Assembly: GCA_029222685.1 (NCBI GenBank)
Contig: JARHVB010000010.1
Span: 372,001-436,000, forward strand
Source: Terripilifer ovatus
Lineage (GTDB): Bacteria > Pseudomonadota > Alphaproteobacteria > Rhizobiales > Beijerinckiaceae
Direction: 5' to 3'
DNA: 64,000 bases
Part shown: positions 43,357 through 51,992 of the stretch, one piece after another
Layout: the number at the start of each line of letters is the position of its first letter
Position numbering within the stretch: the first letter of the stretch is position 1
Program-made: the position numbers and the translations under genes
The notes under the pieces: generated by a model
Database searches by the model: none
What the model was told of the DNA's origin: nothing
Seen by the model: the letters and a program-made list of their open reading frames with translations, nothing else

Positions 43357-44916
43357 ATGAACGCCAGTGACGAGCGTACGTCATCCCTGTGGATGCGTAT
43401 GCAGGTTGCCCCTGCAGCCTTTGCGCTGAACCAGAGCCTGAGTTGCGATACGGTCGTCATCGGCTCCGGTATCGCGGGGCTGTCGACCGCTTATGAATTG
43501 TCTCAGGCAGGACAATCGGTCATCGTACTTGACCGCGGTCCTGTCGCCGGCGGCATGACGTCACGCACGACGGCGCACCTTGCGCCGATCTGCGACGACG
43601 GCCTCAGCGAGTTGATCAAGCTGCGCGGCGAAGAGATGGCCCGTCTGTTCCAGCGCAGCCAGGAGGCTGCGGTTGACCACATCGAGGCGATTGTCGGGAA
43701 CCATGCGATTTCCTGTGATTTTCGCCGGCTCGATGCCTATCTGTTTCCCGCCCTGGGCATGGACGATGAGGCGGCCAAGGAACAGGCCGATCGGGAATAT
43801 GAAGCCGCCCGCGCCGCAAAAGCCGAGGTCGAGCGTGCCAGGGGCGTGCCACTCAAGGGGTTTGAAGCTGCGCCGGTCCTGCGCTATCCGCGCCAGGCGA
43901 CCTTTCATCCGCTCAAATACCTGACCGGCCTCGTGGCCGCGATTGCCGACAAAGGCGGACGCCTGTTTGCCGGCACGGCGGTCACCGACATCGAGGAAAC
44001 GGCTGACGGCGTCCGGGTGAAAACGCACGGCGGCTCGTCTGTCGCAGCGGCGCGCGCCGTGGTCGCCACCAATTCGCCCATTGCCAATCGGCTGGCGCTG
44101 CATAGCAAGATGGCACCGTACCGCACCTACGCCATGGCCTTCACGATTCCGCGCGGCGCGCTTCCCGATGCGCTCTACTGGGACATGGCCGATCCCTATC
44201 ACTACGTCCGCCTTCAGCCGGGACCAGGCACCGTCGACTATCTCATTGCCGGCGGCGGCGATCACAAATCCGGCGAGGCCGATGATGGCGACGTCCGCTT
44301 CGAGGCGATCGAGGCCTGGATCCGGCAGCTTGTTCCCGATCTCGGCAAGGAGATGCACCGCTGGTCCGGACAGGTGCTCGATACCATCGACTATTGCGGC
44401 TTCATCGGCCGCAATCCCGGCTCCACCAATGTCTTCGTCGCGACCGGCGATTCAGGCCAGGGCATGACCCATGGCGCGCTTGCCGGCATTCTCCTGCGGG
44501 ACCTCATCATCAACGGCTCGAGTCCCTGGCAGGAGGTTTATGCGCCGGACCGCATGACCCCGGCCGCCGTGCTCAACTACGTCAGCGAAAACCTGACGGC
44601 GGTGAAAAGCTTCGCCGAATACGTGACGCCCGGTGAGCTGAAGTCCGTCGACGACCTGAAGCCGGGCGAGGGCGGCATCATCCGCGACGGACTGGCCAAG
44701 ATCGCCGCCTGCCGCGACAGCGACGGCAAGCTGCATCTGTCGTCGCCCATCTGCACCCATCTCGGATGCCACGTGCATTGGAATTCGACCGAACAATGCT
44801 GGGATTGTCCGTGCCATGGTTCCCATTTCGCACCTGACGGCACGGTGCTCAACGGGCCCGCTATCGCGCCGCTGGCCCCTGTCCAGATGCAGAACGAGGC
44901 GAAGAAGGCGTCCTAA
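43357..44916 (+). CDS. FAD-dependent oxidoreductase with C-terminal Rieske domain
   Basis: A 519-residue two-domain protein. N-terminal DAO-type FAD domain begins with VVIGSGIAGLSTAYELSQAG near residue 31 and extends to about 400; a Rieske [2Fe-2S] domain follows with cluster ligands C466, H468, C484 and H487 (CTH and CPCH motifs, 15 residues between). Such fusions oxidise unknown substrates and pass electrons through the iron-sulfur centre. Cotranscription with the stress-regulated DUF892 gene is likely (30 bp gap). No signal sequence, so it is cytosolic. The partner and substrate are undefined. Confidence 0.9.
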   Translation: MNASDERTSSLWMRMQVAPAAFALNQSLSCDTVVIGSGIAGLSTAYELSQAGQSVIVLDRGPVAGGMTSRTTAHLAPICDDGLSELIKLRGEEMARLFQRSQEAAVDHIEAIVGNHAISCDFRRLDAYLFPALGMDDEAAKEQADREYEAARAAKAEVERARGVPLKGFEAAPVLRYPRQATFHPLKYLTGLVAAIADKGGRLFAGTAVTDIEETADGVRVKTHGGSSVAAARAVVATNSPIANRLALHSKMAPYRTYAMAFTIPRGALPDALYWDMADPYHYVRLQPGPGTVDYLIAGGGDHKSGEADDGDVRFEAIEAWIRQLVPDLGKEMHRWSGQVLDTIDYCGFIGRNPGSTNVFVATGDSGQGMTHGALAGILLRDLIINGSSPWQEVYAPDRMTPAAVLNYVSENLTAVKSFAEYVTPGELKSVDDLKPGEGGIIRDGLAKIAACRDSDGKLHLSSPICTHLGCHVHWNSTEQCWDCPCHGSHFAPDGTVLNGPAIAPLAPVQMQNEAKKAS

Positions 44917-44932
44917 CCGGTTCGTCCGGGCT

Positions 44933-45859
44933 TTACGGCCAGACGATCTTCTTCGGATCGAGTTGGGTATTATAGAGGCCCAACTCCTTGCCCACATCGA
45001 TATAGACCTGAAGGTCTTGGGGGGTGGCCGCGAGCGAAAGGGTCGGCGGGGCAGGGGACTTGTTGTTCAGGACCTTCTGCTCGATCTCCTGCGCGTCGGC
45101 GAAATTGTCGAGGGTCCACTTGTTGGCTTCCGCCAGGCCTTCGCGGAATTCGCGGATGACGTTCGGGTTCTTCGTCGCCCAGTCGCGGGTGGCGATATAG
45201 CCGATCATCAGGGCGTCGGGCACCACATCGGCGAAATATTCGGCGAAGACATAGCCGGCCTTCGAATTGACCGCGAGCGTGCGGAACGGATCGGTGATCG
45301 TCACCGCATCGACGGTGCCGCTGCGCAGCAGATCCGGCATGCTCGGAAACTGGGCTTCGACAAAGCTCACGTCGCGCGGATTGATGCCCTTGGTCATCAG
45401 CCATTTGCGCGCGAAAATATCCATCGTGCTGTTGAAGCCGGCGACACCGATCTTCTTGCCCTTGAGGTCTTCCGGCTTCTCGATCTTGAGGTCGCTGCGC
45501 ACCATCAGGCCGATCTTCGACTGCGACCGCAGATGCCGCGATGCGCCGGCGATCAGCACGAGATCCAGGCCGCCGTCCACAGCCTGCAGCAGCAGGGGCA
45601 TGGTCGCCGCGCCCATCTGCAGGCTGCCGGAGAGGATCGCCGGCGGAATGTTGACGATGATCGGCACGCGGACATTGGTGACGTCGAGATTGTGCTTGGC
45701 GAAGATGCCTTTCTCCTTGCCGACGAACAGCGGCACGAAGTCCGACGCCATCACATGGCCGATGGAAACCTTGTCTTGCTGCTGCGCTTTTGCGATGCCC
45801 GGCAGAGCCACAGGCGCAAGCAGGCCGCCGATAACGGCGTCGCGGCGTGTAATCGGCAT
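44933..45859 (-). CDS. ABC-type solute-binding protein (NMT1/SsuA-like)
   Basis: A 308-residue periplasmic binding protein of the nitrate/sulfonate/taurine/thiamine-precursor type. A Tat-like start (ITRRDAVIGGLLAPVALPGI) ends near residue 27 with KAQQQ. The body has the ADVVPDALMIGYIATRDW and LKGKKIGVAGFNSTMD segments of the NMT1 family. No ABC permease or ATPase gene is adjacent, and a terminator separates it from the upstream VOC operon, so it is probably an orphan binder with its own promoter. The ligand is unknown. Confidence 0.82.
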   Translation of the reverse strand: MPITRRDAVIGGLLAPVALPGIAKAQQQDKVSIGHVMASDFVPLFVGKEKGIFAKHNLDVTNVRVPIIVNIPPAILSGSLQMGAATMPLLLQAVDGGLDLVLIAGASRHLRSQSKIGLMVRSDLKIEKPEDLKGKKIGVAGFNSTMDIFARKWLMTKGINPRDVSFVEAQFPSMPDLLRSGTVDAVTITDPFRTLAVNSKAGYVFAEYFADVVPDALMIGYIATRDWATKNPNVIREFREGLAEANKWTLDNFADAQEIEQKVLNNKSPAPPTLSLAATPQDLQVYIDVGKELGLYNTQLDPKKIVWP

Positions 45860-45895
45860 GTTTATCCCCCTCCAAATGATATGTTGTTATCCGCC

Positions 45896-45920
45896 AAAAG
45901 CCCGCTTCGACGAAGCGGGC
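45896..45920 (-). terminator. Intrinsic terminator after the VOC/reductase operon
   Basis: GCCCGCTTCG (45900-45909) pairs perfectly with CGAAGCGGGC (45911-45920) and is followed on the minus strand by TTTT. It sits 79 bp after the VOC gene and 37 bp before the binding-protein start, ending the upstream transcript. Confidence 0.75.
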
Positions 45921-45998
45921 CCTGATGCATTCTTCCATCGCAGCATAATCTATTCCGAAAACCACTTCCCTCTTTTCGGGATCATGCTTTAGTCGGTG

Positions 45999-46430
45999 CT
46001 AGGCGGCCTTATCGAACAGCGCATCGTAATGCGCCTGGCTGAGATTGGTAATCTCCCACCAGGATCCGTTCATGTCGAGCAGTTGAAACGAACGGATCGG
46101 GCCTTCGTTGACGATATCGCGCACCTGGCGGATGCCGAATTCGTCCTTATGGGCGAGCGCCGCCGCATGGGCATCGTCGACCTCGGTCGCGGTACGCACG
46201 GATAGCTTGAAATGGTTCTGCGGCGTCTGCTCCTTGGCGTCGCCTTCCACGCAGACGCAGACGATCGACCAGGGGCCGCCCTTCCACATATATTGCGCTT
46301 CCGGCAGCGGTCGCACCACGTCGATCCCCAGGAACTCGCTGAGAAAGCGGCGCGTGGCGGGGATGTCGGAACATTCCACGGTTCCGTGCGAAAAAGCCTG
46401 CGTGGCGACAAGCGGTTGTGTTGCTGACAT
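45999..46430 (-). CDS. VOC-fold protein, dioxygenase-like
   Basis: A 143-residue protein of the vicinal-oxygen-chelate superfamily. First module FSHGTVECSDIPATRRFLSE near 15-34, second ending NGSWWEITN near 121-129; the His, His/Glu metal positions are plausible (HGT, NHFKLS, WWEI). ATG 46430 is preferred over an upstream in-frame extension. It is 17 bp from the paralogous VOC gene upstream, both following a phthalate-dioxygenase-type reductase. Whether they form an extradiol dioxygenase or act as binding proteins cannot be seen. Confidence 0.78.
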   Translation of the reverse strand: MSATQPLVATQAFSHGTVECSDIPATRRFLSEFLGIDVVRPLPEAQYMWKGGPWSIVCVCVEGDAKEQTPQNHFKLSVRTATEVDDAHAAALAHKDEFGIRQVRDIVNEGPIRSFQLLDMNGSWWEITNLSQAHYDALFDKAA

Positions 46431-46447
46431 CTGGGCTGCTCCCGTCC

Positions 46448-46945
46448 TCAAGCCTGGTCGCCGCGTTCGCGGATCGAAGTATAAAGCAATTCCGGTGTGC
46501 GGTATTCGACCTCCCACCAGTTGCTGTCAGCGTCGACGAAATAGAAGGCGTAGGAGCCGTGCCGGAACCGCGGCTTCTGCACGCGTCCGAGCCCGTATTC
46601 CGCCTTGGCCGCATCGACCCGCTTGTGTGCTTCGTCCACCGCCGCCTGGCTGTCGACGAAGACGCCCCAATGGTTGAGCATTTCCTGCGGCACGTCGATA
46701 TCGGCGACCTCGCGCGCCTCGAGCACCCAATAGGGCTTGCCGTGCAGGGCCTCGCCCGGCCTGTGGCCGCGTTCGCGCGCCAGCAGCATGCCGGGTTCCG
46801 GACTGATGCATTCGAGATTGAGGACCTCCTCGCACATGCGTCGTGTGCGCGCGAGATCGCGCGTCACGAACGTGCCGCACACGATGGATGTGGGGCGGAC
46901 ATGGGGCGCGACATCGCCGCCGGCGGGTTTTTGCATGACATTCAT
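46448..46945 (-). CDS. VOC-fold protein, second of a tandem pair
   Basis: A 165-residue protein similar in architecture to the adjacent VOC protein. VCGTFVTRDLARTRRMCEEV near 22-41 is the first module and NHWGVFVDSQAAVDEAHKRV near 90-109 the middle; SYAFYFVDADSNWWEVEYRT near 131-150 carries the second. His (NHWGV) and Glu (WWEVEY) positions match metal-binding VOC enzymes. Tandem VOC genes next to a flavin/iron-sulfur reductase suggest a ring-cleavage or decarboxylating oxygenation pathway, by context only. Confidence 0.8.
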   Translation of the reverse strand: MNVMQKPAGGDVAPHVRPTSIVCGTFVTRDLARTRRMCEEVLNLECISPEPGMLLARERGHRPGEALHGKPYWVLEAREVADIDVPQEMLNHWGVFVDSQAAVDEAHKRVDAAKAEYGLGRVQKPRFRHGSYAFYFVDADSNWWEVEYRTPELLYTSIRERGDQA

Positions 46946-46995
46946 GGCATTTCTCCCAAGTGGTTCGTATCAGTCGAGTGCTTCGTAGAAGTGCT

Positions 46996-47949
46996 TTAAA
47001 GATCGAGGACCAGAGTTTCGCCGGGCATTGCGCGCGAGACGCAGACCTGGATGACGGTTTCCCGCTCGTCGTCGGTCAGCACATCGTCGCGATGGTCGGC
47101 GACGCCGCTGATGAGACCGATGCGGCAGGTGCCGCAGACGCCTTCCTTGCAGAGTGTCTTGATACGGTATCCTTCACCCTTCAGCACGTCCAGAATAGAT
47201 TTGTCGGCTGGCACCGTGAACTGTTTGCCGCTGCGCTGCAGCACGATTTCGAACGGCGTGTCGGTGCTGCGCGGCGCCGTATCGTCTTCCGCGCCGCGAA
47301 AGAGTTCGTAGTGAACGCTGCCTTTCGGCCAGTGGCCGGTCGTCTCGCGCACGGCGCGGATGAGACCAGCCGGTCCGCAGACATAGACATGGCCGGCGGC
47401 CGGCCGCTCCTGCAGCAGCGCCTTCACATCGAGCCCTTTGGACGGATCGCCGCCATCGAGATGCAGCTGGAGTCTTCCGGGGAATTCCTGATCGAGCGCT
47501 TCCGCAAACGCCGCGACATCGCGGCTGCGGGCGCAATAGTGAAAATCGAAAGCGCTGCCGGTCGCGGCCAGCCGCCGCGCCATGCCGATGATCGGCGTGA
47601 TGCCGATGCCGCCGGCTATCAGAGTGTGGTGCTCGCCCGCTTCGTTCAGAGAAAAATTATTGAGCGGTTCCGATGACGTGATGATATCGCCGACCTTCAG
47701 GGCGTCGTGCATCCACACCGAGCCGCCGCGGCTGTCAATCTCGCGCTGCACGGCGATCTCGTAGCGATGGGTTTCGCGCGGATCGTTCATCAGCGAATAG
47801 GAGCGTTCCTCGCCCATGCCGAGTTCGAGATCGAGATGGGCGCCGGCGGTGAACGGCGGCAATGGAGCGCCCGCCGGATCGGCAAGCTCGTAAACCTTGA
47901 TGCGCGCCGTGGCGTCCGTAACGCGCGTGACCTCGAGTTTGATTGACAA
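46996..47949 (-). CDS. PDR/VanB-type FMN/[2Fe-2S] reductase
   Basis: A 317-residue reductase of the phthalate dioxygenase reductase family. FMN-binding barrel about 1-100 (RSYSLMND); NADH-binding domain about 105-225 (LIAGGIGITPIIGMARRL and VYVCGPAGL); C-terminal plant-type ferredoxin with the cluster cysteines in CKEGVCGTC and VSGV-like segment before VQVCVSRA. It transfers electrons from NADH to a Rieske oxygenase. The TTG start at 47949 has GGAGGG 5 bases upstream, and no ATG is better placed; total length equals the family's usual. No oxygenase alpha subunit is encoded in the window, so its partner is elsewhere. Confidence 0.9.
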   Translation of the reverse strand: MSIKLEVTRVTDATARIKVYELADPAGAPLPPFTAGAHLDLELGMGEERSYSLMNDPRETHRYEIAVQREIDSRGGSVWMHDALKVGDIITSSEPLNNFSLNEAGEHHTLIAGGIGITPIIGMARRLAATGSAFDFHYCARSRDVAAFAEALDQEFPGRLQLHLDGGDPSKGLDVKALLQERPAAGHVYVCGPAGLIRAVRETTGHWPKGSVHYELFRGAEDDTAPRSTDTPFEIVLQRSGKQFTVPADKSILDVLKGEGYRIKTLCKEGVCGTCRIGLISGVADHRDDVLTDDERETVIQVCVSRAMPGETLVLDL

Positions 47950-48164
47950 CCGTCCCTCCGCAACGTGGCGCGTCGTCCCCCAACGCCTTCGTTGCCGACA
48001 GCGTAGCACGCCCGCGCAAAAGGTAAACTGGTCCGGGCAAATTTAACGGCTTGCATCGTGGAACAGGCGAAGGGCTGCACTTGAGGACGGGGAGGCCGGT
48101 GGGCGGTCAATCTTGACTTACCCCGCCCACGGTGCGACTCGCAGCGACGATTTGGGGATCAAGC

Positions 48165-49115
48165 ATGAGCGTTGCATTTGTTTTTCCGGGACAGGGGTCC
48201 CAGGCCGTCGGCATGGGCAAGGCCCTCGCCGAGACGTTTCCGGCCGCCGCCGCTGTCTTCCAGGAGGTTGACGAGGCACTGTCGCAGGATTTGTCCGGCC
48301 TGATGTTCAACGGACCGGAGATCGACCTGACCCTCACCGCCAATGCGCAGCCAGCCTTGATGGCCGTCAGCCTTGCCGTTGTTCGCGTGCTCGAGACCGA
48401 GGCCGGGCTCGACCTGGCACGCGACGCTGCGTTCATCGCCGGCCATTCGCTGGGCGAATATTCGGCGCTGGCGGCAGCGGGATCGTTCAGCCTGTCCGAC
48501 ACGGCGCGGCTGCTGCGCCTGCGCGGCGACGCCATGCAGAAGGCGGTGCCGGTGGGCCAGGGCGCCATGGCCGCCCTGCTGGGGCTTGATTACGAAACCG
48601 GCGTTGCGGTCGCTGCCGAGGCGGCCAGCCCGACCGAAGTCTGCCAGATCGCCAATGACAATGGCGGCGGCCAGGTCGTGGCGTCAGGCCACAAGGCGGC
48701 GGTCGAGCGCGCCGTCGAGATCGCCAAGACGAAAGGTGCGCGGCGCGCCCTGCTGCTGCCGGTGTCCGCGCCCTTCCATTGCGCGCTGATGCAGCCGGCT
48801 GCCGATGCCATGGCCGAGGCGCTGGCGAAGGTGATGATCAACCCGCCGAAGGCGCCGCTGGTCGCCAATGTCCTGGCCATGCCGATCACCGATCCGGACG
48901 ACATTCGCAAGCGCCTTGTCGAACAGGTCACCGGCACCGTGCGCTGGCGCGAGTCGGTGGCCTTCATGGCCGGGCAGGGCGTCACGACTTTTTATGAACT
49001 GGGCGCCGGCAAGGTTCTCTCCGGCCTGGTCAAGCGCATTGCCGACACCGCGACCGGCGTCGCCATCGGTACGCCTGCCGATATCGAGGCATTCGCCAAC
49101 CGGGCGCGCGCCTGA
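48165..49115 (+). CDS. fabD: Malonyl-CoA:ACP transacylase
   Basis: A 316-residue enzyme loading malonyl groups onto ACP for fatty acid synthesis. Signature FVFPGQGSQAVGMGKAL at 5-21, nucleophile S95 in GHSLGEYSAL, and the catalytic His in PFHCALM near 204. Start ATG 48165 lies at the canonical MSVAFVFPGQG. First gene of fabD-fabG-acpP-fabF-mltG-yicC-gmk. Divergent from the PDR reductase across 215 bp with no recognised operator. Confidence 0.97.
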   Translation: MSVAFVFPGQGSQAVGMGKALAETFPAAAAVFQEVDEALSQDLSGLMFNGPEIDLTLTANAQPALMAVSLAVVRVLETEAGLDLARDAAFIAGHSLGEYSALAAAGSFSLSDTARLLRLRGDAMQKAVPVGQGAMAALLGLDYETGVAVAAEAASPTEVCQIANDNGGGQVVASGHKAAVERAVEIAKTKGARRALLLPVSAPFHCALMQPAADAMAEALAKVMINPPKAPLVANVLAMPITDPDDIRKRLVEQVTGTVRWRESVAFMAGQGVTTFYELGAGKVLSGLVKRIADTATGVAIGTPADIEAFANRARA

Positions 49116-49143
49116 GCTTTCTTGGTTTTGATGGAGCAATCGG

Positions 49144-49881
49144 ATGTTCGATCTGAGCGGCATGAACGCACTGGTGACCGGTGCGACCGGCGGGCTTGGC
49201 GGCGCCATCGCGCGCGGCCTGCATAAACAGGGCGCTGCCGTCGGCATTTCCGGCACGCGCGTCGAAGCGCTGGAGGCCCTTGCCGCGGAACTGGGCGAGC
49301 GCGTCCATATTCTGCCCTGCAATCTTGCCGACAAGGAACAGGTCGAGGCGCTGGTGCCGGCCGCCGAAAAGGCGCTCGGTCAGGTCGATATCCTCGTCAA
49401 CAATGCCGGCATCACGCGCGATGGCCTGTTCATGCGCATGAAGGACGAGGACTGGGAGACAGTGATCTCCGTCAACCTCACGTCGGCCTTCCGGCTGTCG
49501 CGGGCGAGCCTGCGCGGCATGATGAAACGGCGCTTCGGCCGCATCATCTCGATCACCTCCATTGTCGGCGTCACCGGCAATCCGGGGCAGGGCAATTATG
49601 CGGCGTCAAAGGCCGGCATGATCGGCATGACCAAATCGCTGGCGGCCGAAGTCGCCAGCCGCACCGTCACCGTCAATTGCGTGGCGCCCGGATTTATCCG
49701 CAGCCCGATGACCGACGTGCTCAACGACAAGCAGAAAGAGACCATCATGGCCAGTATTCCGGCCGGCCGACTCGGTGAAGGCGACGACATTGCCGCCGCC
49801 GTCGTCTATCTCGCCAGCCGGGAAGCCTCGTACGTGACCGGCCAGACGCTTCATGTGAATGGCGGTATGGCTATGATCTAA
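49144..49881 (+). CDS. fabG: 3-oxoacyl-[ACP] reductase
   Basis: A 245-residue NADPH-dependent SDR that reduces beta-ketoacyl-ACP. Motif TGATGGLGGAIARGL at 12-26, NNAG near 87, catalytic Ser139-Tyr152-Lys156 (SITSIVGVTGNPGQGNYAASK), and the FabG-type VAPGFIRSPMTD end. It follows fabD by 28 bp in the same transcript and precedes acpP after 283 bp. Confidence 0.96.
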   Translation: MFDLSGMNALVTGATGGLGGAIARGLHKQGAAVGISGTRVEALEALAAELGERVHILPCNLADKEQVEALVPAAEKALGQVDILVNNAGITRDGLFMRMKDEDWETVISVNLTSAFRLSRASLRGMMKRRFGRIISITSIVGVTGNPGQGNYAASKAGMIGMTKSLAAEVASRTVTVNCVAPGFIRSPMTDVLNDKQKETIMASIPAGRLGEGDDIAAAVVYLASREASYVTGQTLHVNGGMAMI

Positions 49882-50164
49882 TTGGTAAAATGGCAAAAGC
49901 GCCGGCATCGTGGCAACTTTTTGGCGCCTCTCGCATTGCAAATCGAAGTGTGCTAGGACGCCCGGAATTCTGCCGGAGATGGTTGCCGGGGCACGGTCTG
50001 AACGGGACAGGCGCGGCAACTTTTGTTAAGGATGGTCACCCATTCGGGACATTGGCCACCGGTCAGAGTGCTGGCGAGTCGGTCTTTGTCGGGTGCGGTA
50101 GTCGCAGGCCGGCAGTTAGGCAGAACACCGGACGAGTTTCGGAATATAACGGGGAAGTTTGAAA
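49882..50164. other. Leader region of acpP
   Basis: 283 bp without a gene. Two copies of GGCAACTTTT (49912-49921 and 50015-50024) occur about 100 bp apart; no terminator follows fabG, so readthrough into acpP is likely, with an extra acpP promoter probable here. I cannot assign -35/-10 elements with confidence. Confidence 0.35.
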
Positions 50165-50404
50165 ATGAGCGATGTCGCCGAGCGCGTAAAAAAGATTGTT
50201 GTGGAACATTTGGGTGTCGACGCCGACAAGGTCGTCGATGGCGCCAATTTCATCGATGACCTCGGCGCGGACTCGCTTGATACCGTCGAACTGGTCATGG
50301 CGTTCGAGGAAGAGTTCGGCGTCGAAATCCCCGATGATGCGGCAGAAACCATCGTCACCGTGGGTGATGCGGTTAAGTTTCTGGAAAAGGCGCAGACTGC
50401 CTGA
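50165..50404 (+). CDS. acpP: Acyl carrier protein
   Basis: A 79-residue acidic carrier protein of fatty acid synthesis. The 4'-phosphopantetheine serine is S37 in [20 protein letters not shown]; the flanking acidic helix binds the FAS enzymes. Start at ATG 50165 (a TTG at 50159 is in frame but unnecessary). Followed by a strong terminator, so it may also be made in large amounts from a short message. Confidence 0.98.
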   Translation: MSDVAERVKKIVVEHLGVDADKVVDGANFIDDLGADSLDTVELVMAFEEEFGVEIPDDAAETIVTVGDAVKFLEKAQTA

Positions 50405-50445
50405 AGCTTCGATCAAGAATGGGGGGCCAGTTTCGGCCAGCTCAC

Positions 50446-50474
50446 AAAAAGGGCCGGGATTCCCGGCCCTTTTT
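50446..50474 (+). terminator. Intrinsic terminator after acpP
   Basis: AAAAAGGGCCGGGAT and TCCCGGCCCTTTTT form a 14-bp stem with very short loop, ending in T5, 42 bp after the acpP stop. Reads both ways but is placed to end acpP transcription. Confidence 0.88.
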
Positions 50475-50522
50475 GTCTTGCCGAGATGTCTTGCCGATTG
50501 TCTTGCCGAGACGTCTTGCCGA
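50475..50522 (+). repeat. Four tandem GTCTTGCCGA copies between acpP and fabF
   Basis: GTCTTGCCGA occurs at 50475, 50488, 50500 and 50513, spaced 12-13 bp. The array begins directly after the terminator and ends 50 bp before the fabF start. Spacers differ (GAT, TT, GAC), so this is a short direct-repeat cluster rather than one simple microsatellite. Confidence 0.8.
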
Positions 50523-50572
50523 TATGATCGCGGGATTTATGTAATGGGATTTTGCAATTCGGGAGGTGGGGC

Positions 50573-51835
50573 GTGAGGCGCGTCGTCGTTACCGGGATAG
50601 GCATGGTGTCGCCGCTGGCCTGCGGAGCCGAGGAAACCTGGCAACGCTTGCTGGCGTCGAAGAGCGGAGCCGGACGGATCGAAAGATTCGAGGTCTTTGA
50701 TCTGCCGTGCCAGATCGCCTGTGAAGTGAAACGCGGCGACGGTTCCGATGGCACTTTCAATCCTGATCAATGGATGGAGCCGAAGGAGCAGCGCAAGGTC
50801 GACGATTACATTCTCTACGGTGTTTCCGCTGCAACGCAGGCGCTGGCCGATGCCGGCTGGGCGCCCAGGACCTATGAGGACCAAGTCGCCACCGGCGTGC
50901 TGATCGGCTCGGGCATCGGCGGCTTGAGCGGTATCTACGAGACGTCGCTGATCCTGAAGGAGCGCGGTCCGCGCCGCGTCTCGCCCTTCTTCATTCCCGG
51001 CCGACTGATCAATCTGGTGTCGGGCTATGTCTCGATTGAACATGGCCTGAAGGGACCGAACCATTCCGTTGTCACGGCCTGCTCGACCGGCGCTCACGCC
51101 ATCGGCGACGCCGGCCGGTTCATCGCGTTCGGCGATGCCGACGTCATGGTCGCGGGCGGTGCTGAGTCGGCCGTTTGCCGCATCGGCATGGCCGGCTTTG
51201 CCGCCTGCCGTGCCTTGTCCACAGGTTTTAACGATCGTCCGGAGCAGGGCTCGCGCCCCTATGACCGAGACCGTGACGGCTTCGTCATGGGCGAGGGCGC
51301 CGGCTGCGTCGTGCTCGAGGAATACGAGCATGCCAAGGCGCGCGGCGCGAAAATCTATGGCGAACTCATTGGCTACGGCCTGTCGGGCGACGCCTATCAC
51401 ATTACCGCGCCGGCCGAGGACGGCGACGGCGCTTTCCGCTGCATGACCATGGCGCTGAAACGCGCCGGCATCTCCGCCTCCGAAATCGATTACATCAACG
51501 CCCACGGCACTTCGACGCCGCTCGGCGACGAAATAGAACTGGGCGCGGTGCAGCGGCTTGTCGGCAATGCCGCGAGCAGGATTTCCATGTCGTCGACGAA
51601 GTCGGCGATCGGGCACCTGCTGGGCGCTGCCGGCGCGGTCGAAGCGATTTTCTGCCTGCTCGCCATGCGCGACGGCATCGCGCCACCGACCCTGAACCTT
51701 GACAATCCTTCCGTCGATACGCCCATCGATCTGGTGCCGCACAAGCCCAGAAAGCGCGAAATCAACGTCGCTTTGTCCAATTCGTTCGGCTTTGGTGGAA
51801 CGAACGCCTCGATTATCTTCAAACAGATACATTGA
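50573..51835 (+). CDS. fabF: 3-oxoacyl-[ACP] synthase II
   Basis: A 420-residue condensing enzyme elongating fatty acids. The Cys-His-His triad is clear: C170 in TACSTGAHAIGDA, His in NAHGTSTPLGD near 308, and His in KSAIGHLLGAAGA near 345. GTG 50573 has GGGAGG upstream (MRRVVVTGIGMVSPLACG aligns with the family start); the longer TTG start has no such support. After the terminator of acpP, fabF may have its own promoter; the four GTCTTGCCGA repeats lie in that interval. It precedes mltG by 157 bp. Confidence 0.96.
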   Translation: MRRVVVTGIGMVSPLACGAEETWQRLLASKSGAGRIERFEVFDLPCQIACEVKRGDGSDGTFNPDQWMEPKEQRKVDDYILYGVSAATQALADAGWAPRTYEDQVATGVLIGSGIGGLSGIYETSLILKERGPRRVSPFFIPGRLINLVSGYVSIEHGLKGPNHSVVTACSTGAHAIGDAGRFIAFGDADVMVAGGAESAVCRIGMAGFAACRALSTGFNDRPEQGSRPYDRDRDGFVMGEGAGCVVLEEYEHAKARGAKIYGELIGYGLSGDAYHITAPAEDGDGAFRCMTMALKRAGISASEIDYINAHGTSTPLGDEIELGAVQRLVGNAASRISMSSTKSAIGHLLGAAGAVEAIFCLLAMRDGIAPPTLNLDNPSVDTPIDLVPHKPRKREINVALSNSFGFGGTNASIIFKQIH

Positions 51836-51992
51836 TGCGGTAAGGAGGACGGCAATCGGCAGCGGCCGAAGTGACAAAATCCATATTTCGCCACAATCGG
51901 TTCTAAGGTAGGCTTTTTTCTCGTAGGCACCGGCAAGATTGGCGTATCCTGACGCCGGGTTGCGATCTGTCGCGTTGTTGATTGGAGTCAAT

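Noticed and set aside
50475-50522. Repeat array as a CRISPR
   Set aside because: Units of 10 bp with 2-3 bp gaps and no cas genes do not fit.
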